Shown here: in pieces, positions 1-11,289 of the stretch
Numbering within the stretch: the stretch's first letter is position 1
How the letters are laid out: every line of letters starts with the position of its first letter
Notes under the pieces: model-generated
The model's input: only the letters and a program-made list of their open reading frames with translations
What the model was told of the DNA's origin: nothing
Databases searched by the model: none
Origin: Paragordius varius
Taxonomy: Eukaryota; Nematomorpha
NCBI GenBank assembly: GCA_964247055.1
Contig: OZ176056.1
Span: forward strand, 5,704,001 to 5,768,000
Reading direction: 5' to 3'
DNA length: 64,000 nt
Position numbers and translations under genes: made by a program

Positions 1-120
1 TTTCACATGCCCTTGTGAAAAACTCCTTACGGAGTAGATGTTTTTGCAGACAAAACTGGCCTCTGCTGTTCGTTCACCAAAGGTGATCCGACCAACACCG
101 CGGGGAGGTAGCAGTAGGAC

Positions 121-970
121 TTTGTTGGTCGTTATTTGCAGAATCCACATGAATTATGTAATTCTAAAAATTATATACATAATCAAATAATTTTTTAACC
201 AAGCGATATTATTATTGAATTTTAAATAATATTTTTAATAATAAAACATTTTAATGTTATTGTGTCATCCATTAGTAAAACTTAGTTTCACGCTTTAAAG
301 ATGAGGGACTCCATGTATTTTAAACTACCCATATAGTTTATAGTTAAGGCCAACCGTGGTAAATAAAAAAATCTTTTGAAGGATATCTACTAAAAGTTTG
401 ATATACCTTTGTACATTTAGTAATTGTTGAGCTTGAGGATTTCAAGAATATATTAAGTTTTAAAATTTAAATTATATTTAAAGAAGAATTCTAAAATGCC
501 AAAAAAGACATCGATGATGAAATGGTTGGTTCTGAGGCTTACTTTTGCTTTAGAGACATTAAATGTTTTAAATACTAGTTTTCATTATTATACCAACATA
601 ATGATTAATCCACGCTAATAAAAAATGTTAGATGATTTTTATTTAATTTATTTTATTAATGATTCCCTTCCATTCTTATTGAGTTTAGGAAATATAGGAA
701 TGTATTATTGTTTTATATAATTTTCAGTATAACCTCCCTCCAGTCAAATATTAAGTAACTTGGCCAATTTGATATTAAATATGCGCATTTCATTGAAGAA
801 TACTAACTGATTCCTAGTTATATTTTAAGAAAATCCCAAAGTTGAAAAGGTACATAAATTTCGTCAAAGATGTGCCAAGCAAATGCTTATATTAAAAGAA
901 TATTATCTTCATATGTGTCGGTTTTATAATAAGGTGCACCCCCTTAAAACTTTTTTGATTGGAAGCAATG
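121..970. other. A+T-rich spacer
   Basis: No gene is recognised. Positions 60-135 (GGGGAGGTAGCAGTAGGACT region) resemble 18785-18860 and may belong to a repeat family I cannot name. The rest is A/T-rich sequence without long open frames. Confidence 0.3.
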
Positions 971-978
971 GTCTGAAG

Positions 979-1157
979 CAGTGGTATTTAAAATCTTTAA
1001 AAGGTCACTAAAAAATATTATCTTGTCTCAAGGTCCATGCACCGATAAAATCCGAAAAATATTCATAGTTGTTTGATACATTTAACTAATAATCATAAAA
1101 AAAATATACCAAAATATTTAATAAATAGGGCCGAATGTCCCCAATTTGAGTACCATT
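979..1157. mobile_element. short hAT-type non-autonomous element (MITE)
   Basis: The ends read CAGTGGTATTTAAAAT and, inverted, CAATGGTACTCAAATTGG, which is the end type of many animal hAT elements (CAGTGGTTCTCAAACT class). The flanks are GTCTGAAG at 971-978 and GTCTAAAG at 1158-1165. These agree at 7 of 8 positions, as expected for an aged 8-bp hAT target duplication. There is no coding content. Confidence 0.6.
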
Positions 1158-1165
1158 GTCTAAAG

Positions 1166-1320
1166 CAGGGGTGTCCAACACATATAGTTTGGCGGGCCAC
1201 ATTTTTCGATAAAAATAATCCCATGGCAGCATTTAAATATTTATACATCTAATATTTTATTAGATTTTATACATAAGATTTTTGTAAAAACTACTTAATA
1301 ATTTAACAATTTTTTCTATG
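1166..1320. mobile_element. hAT-type element end (CAGGGGTGTCC class)
   Basis: The left end reads CAGGGGTGTCCAACACATAT, followed by a GGCGGGCCACAT motif, typical of another hAT end class. It begins directly after the GTCTAAAG target copy of the preceding element. I could not place its right end, so the end coordinate is nominal. Similar ends occur near 3766, 8963 (inverted) and 22833. Confidence 0.45.
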
Positions 1321-2537
1321 CCTACGTAAAGATGTAAAAAATGTTTGAGAAAATTAGTTTAACCTATATTGCAGGGCGCAGTTTAAATTAAGCTTTTTAA
1401 AAATCCCAGGGATATGGATTTATTTCAAAGGCTTTTATAACATGCCATTGACGATAAAAATCAAATATTCAATATTTATACCAATAATAATTATAGTCAA
1501 AACTGTTAACACTATTAACTTTTATATGTATAAAAATAGATATAGGGTACAGACAGGGTTTATAAATTTTATTGAATTATAAATATTATTGGCTAGAATA
1601 AAACATGAATCTTATTATTTGGTTCAAAAGTTTACACTTTGAAAATTTAATTAAACACAGTTATTAGCCCGATATAATAAATCACAAATTTGTTAAAATA
1701 TAATCAGACGGATTTTCAGTTAATTTTTATTTTAATAAATCATTTTTTGGCTTATTAATATAATTAGTCGGTAAATTGGTGAAGTTTTTTTTAATGTGGT
1801 ATAATCGAAAAGGCATAAAGTGTGAACAATTTATTAAGAAAAATGCAATTTTTAAAATAATAGAAACTTATATTTTAAGAAATAATATTTTAAAATTATT
1901 AAATATAAAAACTAACATATGAAACCATTATAATTTATTTGCCTGTTGTAGGGTTTTTTTTCAATGTAAAAATAACGGTGAGAAGGGGGATTAAGGTGAC
2001 ACTTTGATTCAAAAATTGGTATCTAAATCACTACATAATTAATTTGTTATTTTTATAAAACTGTCAAAAAACGGTAGTTTTAGTTTCTATCCTAATCTAA
2101 TTAGATAAATAAGACTATATATCTAAAGAAATTTAATTTTTTAGACAAGTTGCAAATTAAACGGTTTGACGCAAATATCGTGCTAATATTTATTTTTCAT
2201 CAAAAATTGATGGAAACAGAAAAGTGGTTTATATGCATTATTAAATTTTACAAATGCGCACATGTCATACTAAATTTTTAACTTTTGGATGTCTTACAAA
2301 AATTATTTTGGATGAATTCTTATACTTCGGTGTTTAAAATTATAGCGCGAATTTCGCCATAGTCTAATTCCATATTTTTATCTAACTTTATTAGGCCTGG
2401 GGTATCCAACGAGCTATATTTGAATAGAAAGGACTTTGTTGAAATCTTAAAGATATAAACGGTTGAGAAAATGTTTTACACATGATATGATTAAAGCATG
2501 GTATTTTAAATTATTGACTTTTTAGTGAATAAAAATA
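1321..2537. other. A+T-rich spacer upstream of cyclin H
   Basis: No coding similarity is seen. GGGGTATCCAACGAG at 2400 may be another hAT end remnant. The last bases before the gene are a T run and TAG (ending at 2525), 12 nt from the start codon. That is the shape of a splice acceptor. Confidence 0.3.
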
Positions 2538-5075
2538 ATGTTTTCTTCCAGTACGCAAAAGAAAAATTGGATATTTGTTAATGATGAATACTTAAATAAG
2601 TTAAAAGAAGAATCTATAGCTAATTACATATCAAAGTATACCGAAAAATCACAAGTAAATTTGCGTTAAATTTTTTGGGGATTCATAGAAAGTTTGGATG
2701 ATGTATTTTTAACATTGGAAGAGGAAAAAGAAATTTGCAACGTTTATTTAAAAAGGTTATGGGATTTTTATTTATTATACCATCCTGATCTGCCGAGACC
2801 CGTTGTGGTTTATATATAATTTTTTAACTTCCATTTAGGAAATCGCAATAAATTATTACAAACGATTTTATCTGGTTACATCTGTTATGGATTATCACCC
2901 CAAAGAAATCTTGTTAACTTGCCTTTTCTTGGCATGCAAAGTCGATGAATTTAATTTAACTCTGGAACAATTTTTGGCTCCCTTGAAAGGCGACCTTAAA
3001 AAATTGGCCCAAGTTATTTTTGTATTTAACAGTAAAAGTTTCATTGGACATAAACGTAAAAAATGTAAAACATTTATAATTATAAAACTTGATTATTTGT
3101 AATCAAACCTATTGTTTAAAAATTTAAATAAATAATACACACTACATATAGAAAAAAATAAAATTTAAAAAAATATGGCTCTCTATATATGAAAGAAAAT
3201 TCCTTTTATTTTACCCTTTGTCTTTATTAGGTCATCATTAGTCACGAAATGAAAGTGATTGAACGCTTAAATTTTCAAGTCATTGTACATACACCCTATC
3301 GGCCATTGGAAGGATTTTTTATCGACATAAAAGTTGCAAGTTATTATAAATAATCGATTTCAGTTAGCGTTTGCTTTACTTTTAGAATTTCTTTTTAACG
3401 ATTCCAGACAGATTTAAATTGCAAAATATTAAATATCATATGGCTGTTAAATTTGTTTAACTGTAGAAGTTATAAAAAAAGTATTTTTTTATATATATTT
3501 AAACATAATCCAAATCGTATTATTTTTTTCATCTTCGTAAAATAAAATGCTAAATTTTTTTTACATTATTTATATTGCACAGACCCGTGTACCCTCATTA
3601 AAGGATGCCGATAAACTTAGAATTGGTGCAAATATATTTCTTGATAATTTAAGCTTTACAAATGCATCCTTCCTATACAGCCCTTCACAAGTAAAACTAT
3701 TCCTGTTTAAGTGAATATTTTAATAAAATATTTTCCTTATCATTACATTTTAATTAGGTAATATAGGAGTGTCCAACACCATACCCTCATAAATATTTTT
3801 GCAGTATGAAAATTTAAATACCAAATTTTACAGAATCCAAGTATAATTTATTTTTAAAAATTGTCTGAACACGGAACTAACAAAAAATAATTTTTCTTAA
3901 TCATGTATTTTGCCGTGCGCCCGTCGAATTTTTCAAAAAATGCTGCCCGCGGGTTTTTGTGCTGGACACAACTGATGTAATAGAAAGTATATGGTATTTT
4001 TAGAAGATCTTTATTTAAAATTTAAAAATATGAAATAATTACTCGTTTAATTTTTAACTATTTTTTAACAATATTTTTTAAATTTTTTATTTTATTATAA
4101 TGTATTCAGATAGCCTTAGCCTCTCTTGTCGTAAGTTGCCAAAAGATAGGGGAATCTCTCACCAGGTATATTATATATTTTAATCTTTTACAAATGCAAA
4201 ATTTTGTCAATTTTATTGCATTATTTTTTATATAAATTTCCAGTTATCTCGATCTCCTTTCAAGTTCGGGTTCTATGGAGGAAAAGGTTATTCTGAAAAA
4301 TACTATTCAAAGTATGATTACTATTTTTATCTTTAAATATAATTTTAAGCAATACTTGAGGCCAGCCATATATTGTTCTAAATTGCACTGATATTTGTCA
4401 AAAAATGGGAATCCTCTATAAACTCGAATATAACAAAAAAAATTAATTTAATAAATAAAAAATACTTTGCAATTAAGACTTATATTAAAAAATTTTACAA
4501 AAAAAATATTAAAGTTTATTTAATAATATATATTGAATAAAAAAACGCAAAATAACGGAAAATCATTACCCTACTATACTATTAATCGGTTTGGTGTCAT
4601 TAAGCAATTATCTTATTTGAGCCCAATTTTCGATTGAGCAAATACAACATATTTTTACATTGCGAAATATTTTCACAATTATCCACTCATTATTGTATAT
4701 GTCATTTCTTGAAGTTTTTGCAATATTTAGGATATATATTATAATTGTGTTATCCGCCACATTTTCGCCCTTTTAACTCAATATTATATCTTATCTTAAA
4801 CAAGACAAATTAAAATATATTAATCCAAAATTTTATAATTTTTAAATAGTATAAAAAAGTTATTAATTTTACATATGAAATTTTTCATAGATTTAAAATC
4901 CATGGCCGAAAAATCGATATATAATGACACTTCACAATTCAAATTGTTGGAAGTAAATCCAAAAATTGCTTTTATCGAACAAAAATTATCTAAATGTCGA
5001 AATCCTGAGAATAACCCATTGACACCTGAATTTGAGAAAAAAATACGGATTGAAATGGGCTTGGAAGATTTTTAA
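2538..5075 (+). CDS. CCNH: cyclin H (CDK7 partner, TFIIH/CAK subunit), 8 exons
   Basis: Cyclin H activates CDK7 with MAT1, and the complex phosphorylates cell-cycle CDKs and the RNA polymerase II tail as part of TFIIH. Exons: 2538-2664, 2689-2807, 2839-3012, 3231-3332, 3583-3690, 4110-4165, 4244-4311, 4891-5075. All phases agree, giving 312 residues against 323 in human. The first cyclin box carries YKRFYLVTSVMDYHP and FLACKVDEFN, and the next block is LNFQVIVHTPYRPLEGFFID. Repeat two has FLYSPSQIALASLV, and the C-terminal helix holds LKSMAEK and FIEQKLSKC. Introns 1 and 2 are only 24 and 31 nt. Placing intron 1 at 2665-2688 (GTTAAA...TAG) restores the exact human spacing between the N-terminal helix and DDVFL. 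Intron 5 contains a hAT-type MITE. The start is the first Met of a block resembling STQKRFWIF. Identification is very secure; exon ends are inferred. Confidence 0.93.
3766..3976. mobile_element. hAT-type MITE in cyclin H intron 5
   Basis: The left end GGAGTGTCCAACACCA and right end GTGCTGGACACAACTG are imperfect inverted copies. An inner GCCCGCGGG motif is shared with the element at 1166. The flanks GTAATATA (3758-3765) and GTAATAGA (from 3977) match at 7 of 8 positions. About 210 bp, non-coding. Confidence 0.5.
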
Positions 5076-5195
5076 TCAAAAACGCTATTTGATGTTTTAA
5101 AAATATTTTGATAAATGTACAACTCATCTTTTAAACCATATTATCAAATATCAAAGATCCCACAGCGGTGTCAAACATATCATCTTGCAAAAAAT

Positions 5196-5201
5196 AATAA
5201 A
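5196..5201 (+). promoter_or_regulatory. candidate poly(A) signal of cyclin H
   Basis: AATAAA about 120 nt past the cyclin H stop codon. It is the nearest canonical hexamer, but the sequence is so A/T-rich that chance copies are common. Confidence 0.35.
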
Positions 5202-5518
5202 TGTTACAAATGGTTGCTTTATTTATTTTAATAGAAATACAAATTAATTATTGTTTATTGCATTTTGAGGTATCATTTCTCGCTAAAGCGATAATTTTTC
5301 ACCTTAATAATATCAATTGAACCAAATAAAAATATTCATTCTAAGGCCTTTAGGGTGCATTTTATAAATATGTTATTAGTAAAAAAAAATCCTTTCAAAC
5401 TTTTGCCTCCACTTTTTTTCTGCTTTATTCATTAAATTAAGTTTATCTAGCAAGTTTTCTGTAATAATCCAATTTTAGAAAACACTGTTTGTTTTGATGA
5501 TAAAAAATTTCTACCTAT

Positions 5519-5544
5519 GATATATATATATATATATATATATA
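5519..5544. repeat. (TA)n microsatellite
   Basis: An uninterrupted TA run of about 13 units. Similar runs lie at 17611-17642, 22899-22931, 51160-51183, 52104-52131, 55469-55506 and 59486-59513. Confidence 0.9.
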
Positions 5545-5784
5545 ATGATGATATAAAAATTTCCAGCTAATTAAATTTCACTGTAAAAAATATGGGTTAG
5601 AAACACGCAGGCAAATTGTAAATGTATCAGGTTTTCACAGTGATTTGGTTCTAGACATGAGGAGTCAATTAGGAAACATATTTTGATTTTGTGTTATTTG
5701 CTCCATATCGATTTGTAATTTAGCGAATATTAAGTTATATCATTTTTGTTGAAAATGACTCACAAAAAAAATATATATATTTAT

Positions 5785-6360
5785 AAAAATGGAAACTGGT
5801 GATCGTTTCCTGAAAACCGTTACCCTTTAAATCCAAATGTCAAAAAATATAATCATTAATGAATGCTCCGACAATATTTTCGCCCTTTTTTGTTTTAGGC
5901 CCCGATTCGGGCCCACCCCGTGTAAAAAAACGGGTTTTTTTGAAAACACGGGTCCACAAAAATGGTGTTGAGACAATTTTCTGGAAAACGTGTTGGACCA
6001 TTCGATTTCAAATATAATTTTTTTACTTGTTTTTTGCGCATAGTCTGCTCGCTTTTATAATTTCTCTTTTTGCCGTTCCCCCGTAAAATGCCAACTTTTT
6101 CAAAAAAAAACATGTTACAAAAAATAATTTTTTTGAATCGATTTTTCGCCCTAGGTATGAGTCTGTAAACATTCAATAAAGATTCCATGTATTCCCTGTT
6201 AAAAGGCAAAAATTTGACTGGAGCGTTTCTTTTATATTTCTGCCGAGTATGGCCCGTCATAACGAAATAACGTGCCTTTGGGGCCAAATTTCAGAAAACC
6301 TATCAGGCCATATAAGTTCAATAGCTGCTTAAAATATTACCCTAACAAGGCAAAAATTTA
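5785..6360 (-). repeat. interspersed repeat family X, copy 1
   Basis: This segment recurs inverted at 32655-33160 and 33140-33540, inverted at 57090-57445, and in the same orientation at 63385-63900. Diagnostic blocks are CATTAATGAATGCYCCGACA, ACCCCGTGTAAAAA, CGATTTCAAATAT and TTTTTCGCCCTAGGTATGAG. The 130-codon reverse frame at 5895-6287 is not conserved in the other copies, so I do not treat it as a gene. Family type is unknown. Confidence 0.7.
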
Positions 6361-7605
6361 GGTCGTGCGGTTTTTTTAAATTAGGCGTTAATTAGGCCCT
6401 TCACGCCCTGAAAAATGCGCCACATAGAATGTTTTTTTAGTTTTGAGGAAATTTTTCTAAAAACTAATGGGAGCCTATAATCAATCATGATTCCAGTTAT
6501 TCTCCGTAAAAAGACAAAAATTTTAATCAAGTGCTATCAGCCTCTGGGTAGGGAGCTACCTGCCTAAAACTGCGCCACCATATCGAAATTGCGTTGTTTA
6601 GGAACTAATTTTCAGAAAATATATCAGGCCATGTGAGTTCAACAGCTTCTTAAGAAATTACCCGTAAAATTTAGGTCGAGCGGTTTAGCGGTTAAATAGG
6701 CCCTTTACGCCCTAAAAATGCGCTATCACTGAACTAATATTTAATTTTGAAGCCATTCAAAAACTATTAGGAACATATGGAATAAATGATTATTCAGGGT
6801 ATTCCCCTTATAAAGAAAAAATGTTTTATCGAACGTCTTTTTTGTATTGTGGGTAGGAGGCTACCCGTGTAAAACTTCGTTACCATATCGATACAGCAGG
6901 CCTTTAGAGATAAAGAAAACCTATGGGAGTATGTAAGTTTATTAAGGGCCTAAAATCTTTATTATACCTTAAAAACAAATATTTTGGTATAGGGGGTTAT
7001 TTTAATGAGTGGCTAAGTAAAGTTTTACGCTCATTCGCCGCCCCACAATTTTTTAATTTTACGGCAATATTTCCAAAAACTTATAGGAACATATGAAATC
7101 CATAATAATTACAGATATTCCCCAAATAAAGGCAAAATTTTGCCTAACACTTTTTTATACTTGTTCCTGGGTAAGGAGCTACCCTCCGAAAACTGCGCCA
7201 CTATATTTAACTTGCGTTGTTGTGGAGCTAATTTACAAAATTTATGAAGCTATATATGCTCATTAAAAGCTTGAAATACCCGTAATTAGGTAAAAATTAA
7301 GGTCAGGCTTTTTATTAGCCGTTAATTTGAGGCCTAATGTCCTAAAAATACGCCATCCTATAACGATTAATTAGTGTTGAGGTATTTTTCCGAATAACCT
7401 ATGAGACGATGGTATCAATGAGGATGCCAAATATTTCCCTATAAAGGCAAGGAACTAACTCAGCGTTTTTTTATATAGGTCTATGGGTAGGAGTCTGCCG
7501 ATTTAAAACGGAGACGGCTTACAAAAATGGCGTGGTTTTGAAGCTAATTTTCTAACTCAAGAAGCCATACGAGTTCAGTTAAACACATTTCTGGGGAACT
7601 TGTAT
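6290..7605. repeat. diverged tandem repeat, about 300-bp unit
   Basis: Blocks of the form ATCAGGCCATATAAGTTCAA, then TTAGGTCGTGCGG, then GGCCCTTCACGCCCTGAAAA, recur near 6290, 6600, 6910, 7220 and 7540. That is a period close to 300 bp with heavy divergence between units. The same block follows family X at the right edge of the window (63900-64000), so X and this satellite seem to travel together. Confidence 0.6.
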
Positions 7606-7606
7606 A

Positions 7607-7907
7607 ATATACCATTTTCAATTCGAATCCCTTGAACAATTCAAAATCACCCTCGAACAATTAATTCACCCTTGTACAATTCAAATTTACTCTAAAGATA
7701 AATTACGTGTTTTCGGGCTAATATAACTCATCATTAATAAGAAATATATTATGGCATAAATTATTATTTTTTTAGCATTATATTAATTTTAAACGAAAGT
7801 TCACTATTCAGAAATATAAAAATATAGATATTTTTTAATAAAAAACATAATTTATTTTATGGGGATTCGAATTCTTTAAGGGTGAATTCGAACTGTAGAT
7901 ATATCAT
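7607..7907. mobile_element. MITE family M1, copy a
   Basis: Both ends carry a tandem array of an approximately 20-bp motif, CAATTCAAATTCACCCTTGA, in inverted orientation, framed by TATACCATTT / AAATGGTATA-like ends. A conserved core contains ATTACGTGTTTTCGGGCTAA. Related copies lie at 50702-51022 and 60627-60965. Confidence 0.7.
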
Positions 7908-7954
7908 TATCCCTTGATCCCAACTGTGTGAACACAATTTCAAAATAAAACTTT

Positions 7955-8540
7955 TAACACTTGGATACAACAGATTCATTTTATCCTTTGATTCAAATTG
8001 GGGTATTTAAATACCCAAGTCCTGTTTAAAATTAAATTCTTTAAAAAATATGGAAGAAATCGAAACCATGGCAAAATTGTGCACTTATTTAAACATTAAT
8101 AAACCGAAATATATAAAAAAATTTATTTAAAAATACTTGATATTATTATTTTTAGCTAAAACCGAGAGGTAAAAATTTCGCCAACGTGACATGTGTGGAA
8201 TGGTAAAATTGAAAAATACTACGGAATAAACCGCTTTTTCTATTTCTATCAATGTTAAATGTAATTAAAATAAAAAAATAGCTTTAATTTTACCCTTAAA
8301 ATTAAATGAAGACGATATTTTGCAAAAATTTTGTAAAATGAAAATGACGTCGAAGTAGTTTGACATGGAACTTATTTTTTCAAAACAAAATTTTAGATAT
8401 TTTGGCATATTTATATAATTTTTATTAGGAGAGAAGCATAAATTTAAATTTGGAACGTTTCTTTTAGTAGTTTTTATAAAAATTTAACTCAAATTTAGTC
8501 TGGGGTATTTAGATAACCCAAATTAAATCGAAGTGTTAAC
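7955..8540 (+). mobile_element. MITE family M2, copy 1
   Basis: About 590 bp, repeated at 19660-20300 (inverted) and 54716-55306. The ends share GGGGTATTTAAATACCC and ATTTGAATCGAAGTGTTAA motifs in opposite orientation. A unique end, TTGGATACAACA, lies at one side. No coding content. Confidence 0.75.
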
Positions 8541-9137
8541 CATGATTTTGTAAAACAAAAATCTTAAAATAAACCTAAAGATACTTGAATATTATTTTAA
8601 TAAGGTACACTTTAAATATGGTCAATTTCGAGTACCAATATTTGAGCCTATGCAAAAACCCGTAAAAGAATAATTGAATACATACTTTTTATTGAATATG
8701 TTTTTTTATTTTTTATCTTCATTACCTCTATTTGTTGCAAATTATTAAGAATAATTATCGGTGAGACTACGTCCAACAAAGCGAGACAGGGCCAGCTAGT
8801 ATATCATAAATAATATCATAAAGTATGGCAGTATTTATATAAGTATTATAAATGTAAGATTGAAATAAATTTTTGACCCCTATGGAAAGAGGTTTTTACT
8901 TATTTATAATTAACCCTTTTTTTGAAAATGCGGCCTACCAGACTTAAATCGGGCACTCCTGCTAAAAGTTAAAAAAATAATATAAGGTTTTTTAATGCTG
9001 AGCAATGTTTTATTTTTTAATTTTTACCAAGAAATTTGAAACAGTATTTAATTTAAGCCCTAGGATACCAAACTACCCCCAATAATCGCCTCAAATGAAA
9101 AGGTTTTTGATTAGATGTATGTTAAAATGAATGTACA
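8541..9137. other. spacer upstream of MRPL47
   Basis: Mostly A/T-rich sequence. GCGGCCTACCAGACTTAAAT then GGGCACTCCTGCT (to 8963) looks like the inverted right end of a hAT element of the 1166 class. ACGTCCAACAAAGCGAGACA at 8768 may be the end of another repeat. A T-rich tract and TTAG end at 9114, ahead of the gene. Confidence 0.35.
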
Positions 9138-9852
9138 ATGTATCTAACCACGCTTTTTCGCTCGATAGTTATTAACAATACTAGATGCCTATCATTTAGT
9201 TCGCCAAAGCTGGGCTTGATGGAATTTTTCGATGAACCTCAAAATTGGCACAAAAAAGATATTCGTCATGGTAATTGTTTTTAATTATATAAGGTAGGGA
9301 ATGGCAGGTGGAGGATTTAAGAATCAAAAGTAATGAAGATATACATAAGTTATGGTTTGTTCTTTATAAAGAATTAAACATGCTGATGACAATGGAACAC
9401 GAATACAAAAGATTGAATAAATTATTTCCTGCCCCTGAGAGAATTGACAAAGTTAAACTCATTTTATAATCGATTAGGTTAAAGAGGGGATGAAAAATAT
9501 TGAATCGGTTGTTTTCGAACGCAATGAAAGTTATCATCTATTGGAAAGAGGTATATCTCACAAGCGACAAGGTGAATTTCTATATCATCCGGTTGGTGTT
9601 AGGGTGTATCGCGAAAATAACGAATGGCCTATTCCAAAAGAACTTAATAACGAAGAATTAGCCAAGGGCTATAAGGAATTCATTCTACCAGATGATCCAG
9701 AAGTTAAATATTTTTGGCCAAGACTTAAAGAAAAACATATAACGCTACGAATAAGGGCTAGTAAAAAGCGGCGAAAGTTAAATGAAAACATCGATCAAAT
9801 TACAAAAGAGTCTTCGGCACGATTGAATGAACGCTTAAAACAAAATTCTTAG
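9138..9852 (+). CDS. MRPL47: mitochondrial ribosomal protein L47 (uL29m), 3 exons
   Basis: Large-subunit protein of the mitochondrial ribosome, homologous to bacterial L29. Exons 9138-9270, 9294-9451 and 9478-9852 join in frame to 237 residues (human 250). The N-terminus ([20 protein letters not shown]) is basic, hydroxylated and lacks acids, as in a mitochondrial presequence. The family block [20 protein letters not shown] follows. The L29 domain reads [20 protein letters not shown], then [15 protein letters not shown] and PAPERIDKV. The tail [12 protein letters not shown] is basic. Both introns are minute, 23 and 26 nt, with GTAATT/GTTAAA donors and AAG/TAG acceptors. A short upstream frame starting at 9115 precedes the chosen Met; the chosen Met gives the presequence. 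AATAAA at 9908-9913 is the likely poly(A) signal. Confidence 0.92.
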
Positions 9853-9907
9853 CTAAATCTTATTTTTCATTTATCAACGAAATGTTTATAGATTTGTTGA
9901 AATTTTC

Positions 9908-9913
9908 AATAAA
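9908..9913 (+). promoter_or_regulatory. poly(A) signal of MRPL47
   Basis: Canonical AATAAA 55 nt after the stop codon and about 155 nt before the next gene start. Confidence 0.5.
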
Positions 9914-10067
9914 AATGGTTAAGTGTACAGTTATCTAAACCACATTATTATTTTATTTAAAAATCAATAATAACAAAACATAGATATAAAGGATTTATAC
10001 CTCCTTAAACTTTAAAATATAATTTCATTAAGCTTTAAAAAATATATATACTTTTTTCAAAGAGAAT

Positions 10068-10567
10068 ATGAACGATTTTATTTTTAATCGTAATAAGCGC
10101 AAATCAATTGAGACGCTATATCAGTGGTACAGATCAAAAAAAATTGCACTTTCTTTGTATCAGCAACGCTGTTTTCTTGCATATGCAGATATTTATTATA
10201 TTTTAAATCAATACACTGATATTTTTTCGGGTCGCATATAAATCGGGGTTATGCCTCTTCTTAAATTTATAAATAATTTTTTTTCCTATTATTATATTAT
10301 AATCAGTTACTTAAGTAGACATATCATTCTCAACATTATTCAGCCTCATTACAAGTCAATTAAATTTTTTAAATACATCGAAGAAACTTTAAAATACGCT
10401 TGGTTTTTGAGAGACAAAGGTAAATGTAACCTGAGCATATTTTTAATATTTTTTGGGACATATCAAAATATATTGTTTCTCAAGAATGTTATTTGATTAT
10501 AGCTGAATCATTGTCAATAACGATATATTCTTTAACAAGATGCGGTGAAGGGAAAATACATAAATAA
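10068..10567 (+). CDS. unidentified small gene, 2 exons, one in-frame TAA
   Basis: I do not recognise this gene. Exon 1 (10068-10419) ends at GACAAAG followed by GTAAAT, a good donor. Exon 2 (10503-10567) starts after TTATAG, keeps phase and ends in TAA. Together they would encode about 138 residues: a basic start (MNDFIFNRNKRKS), a helical stretch with WYRSKKIALSLYQQRCF and YADIYYILNQYTDIF, a hydrophobic stretch with SYYYIIISY, then KYIEETLKYAWFLRDK. One TAA at 10239-10241 interrupts exon 1 without changing the frame. It may be a mutation, an assembly error, or a sign that this is a pseudogene. The start lies 5 nt after CTTTTTTCAAAG, an acceptor-like site. The gene begins 215 nt after MRPL47 on the same strand. 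Confidence 0.5.
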
Positions 10568-10599
10568 TATTAGAAAGAAGTACATCTAAATATTAATAA

Positions 10600-10700
10600 A
10601 ATTTGTGAGTTATATGCATAAGCAATCATACATTTAAAATTATTAATTCATGGCCGTAAAAAATCAATTTTAGGGCCGCGGTTTGAGTACTACTGCGCTT
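10600..10700. mobile_element. hAT-type end fragment
   Basis: AGGGCCGCGGTTTGAGTACT followed by ACTG matches the CAGTGGTTCTCAAACT hAT end class in inverted orientation. A near copy, AGGGCCGCGGTTTGAGTATC, lies at 27369-27390. I could not place the left ends. Confidence 0.4.
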
Positions 10701-10919
10701 ATGCCTTATAATACCAAGCCGATAATTTAAACGGGTAAGTATTTTATGAAGGAGGAAAATGTCAGAAATTTTTTTAAATAAAACATAAAACATTCTTTTT
10801 AATTTGTTTATTTATCATAGCCTAACCATAATGTCATCAGATATTTTGAACTTTGACGCAATGCAAAATTAAAATATTTTATCTGTTTTTACACCATCGA
10901 TGCGGTATATATTACAGTT

Positions 10920-11190
10920 TCCACAAAAAAATATCCAAATAAAATATATATATTCTGATAGCAAAATATCAGGATTATCATGGTGCTTTTGGTTTAAATT
11001 TTTAGATGTGGGCTCCGAAAGTCTCAAATTTTTTCACCCGTCTAAAATGGATTGTTCTCTTTAAATAAACGCAAAAATCTACATTGTGCAACAATTTTAA
11101 ATATATGGTAAATTTTGATATCGATTAAATATGTATTAAAAAAATGCATACTTTCAAGATTTAATTTTTTGAAAAAATTTTGAAGCAAAC
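10920..11190. repeat. dispersed repeat family V, copy 1
   Basis: Blocks TATATTCTGATAGCAAAATA and AGATGTGGGCTCCGAAAGTC recur at 57700-58100 in the same orientation. Inverted matches occur at 55610-56480 and 58690-58780. Non-coding; type unknown. Confidence 0.5.
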
Positions 11191-11289
11191 TTCATAATAT
11201 TTTGAGCATGATGGAAATGATATAAACGGTTGAAATTCCTAAATTATATTAATTATACAATAAACTCCATTTTTTGGTTATCAATTCAC

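Noticed and set aside
5895-6287. 130-codon minus-strand frame within repeat family X
   Set aside because: Other X copies at 32655, 57090 and 63385 do not keep this frame, so it is an open frame by chance in a repeat.
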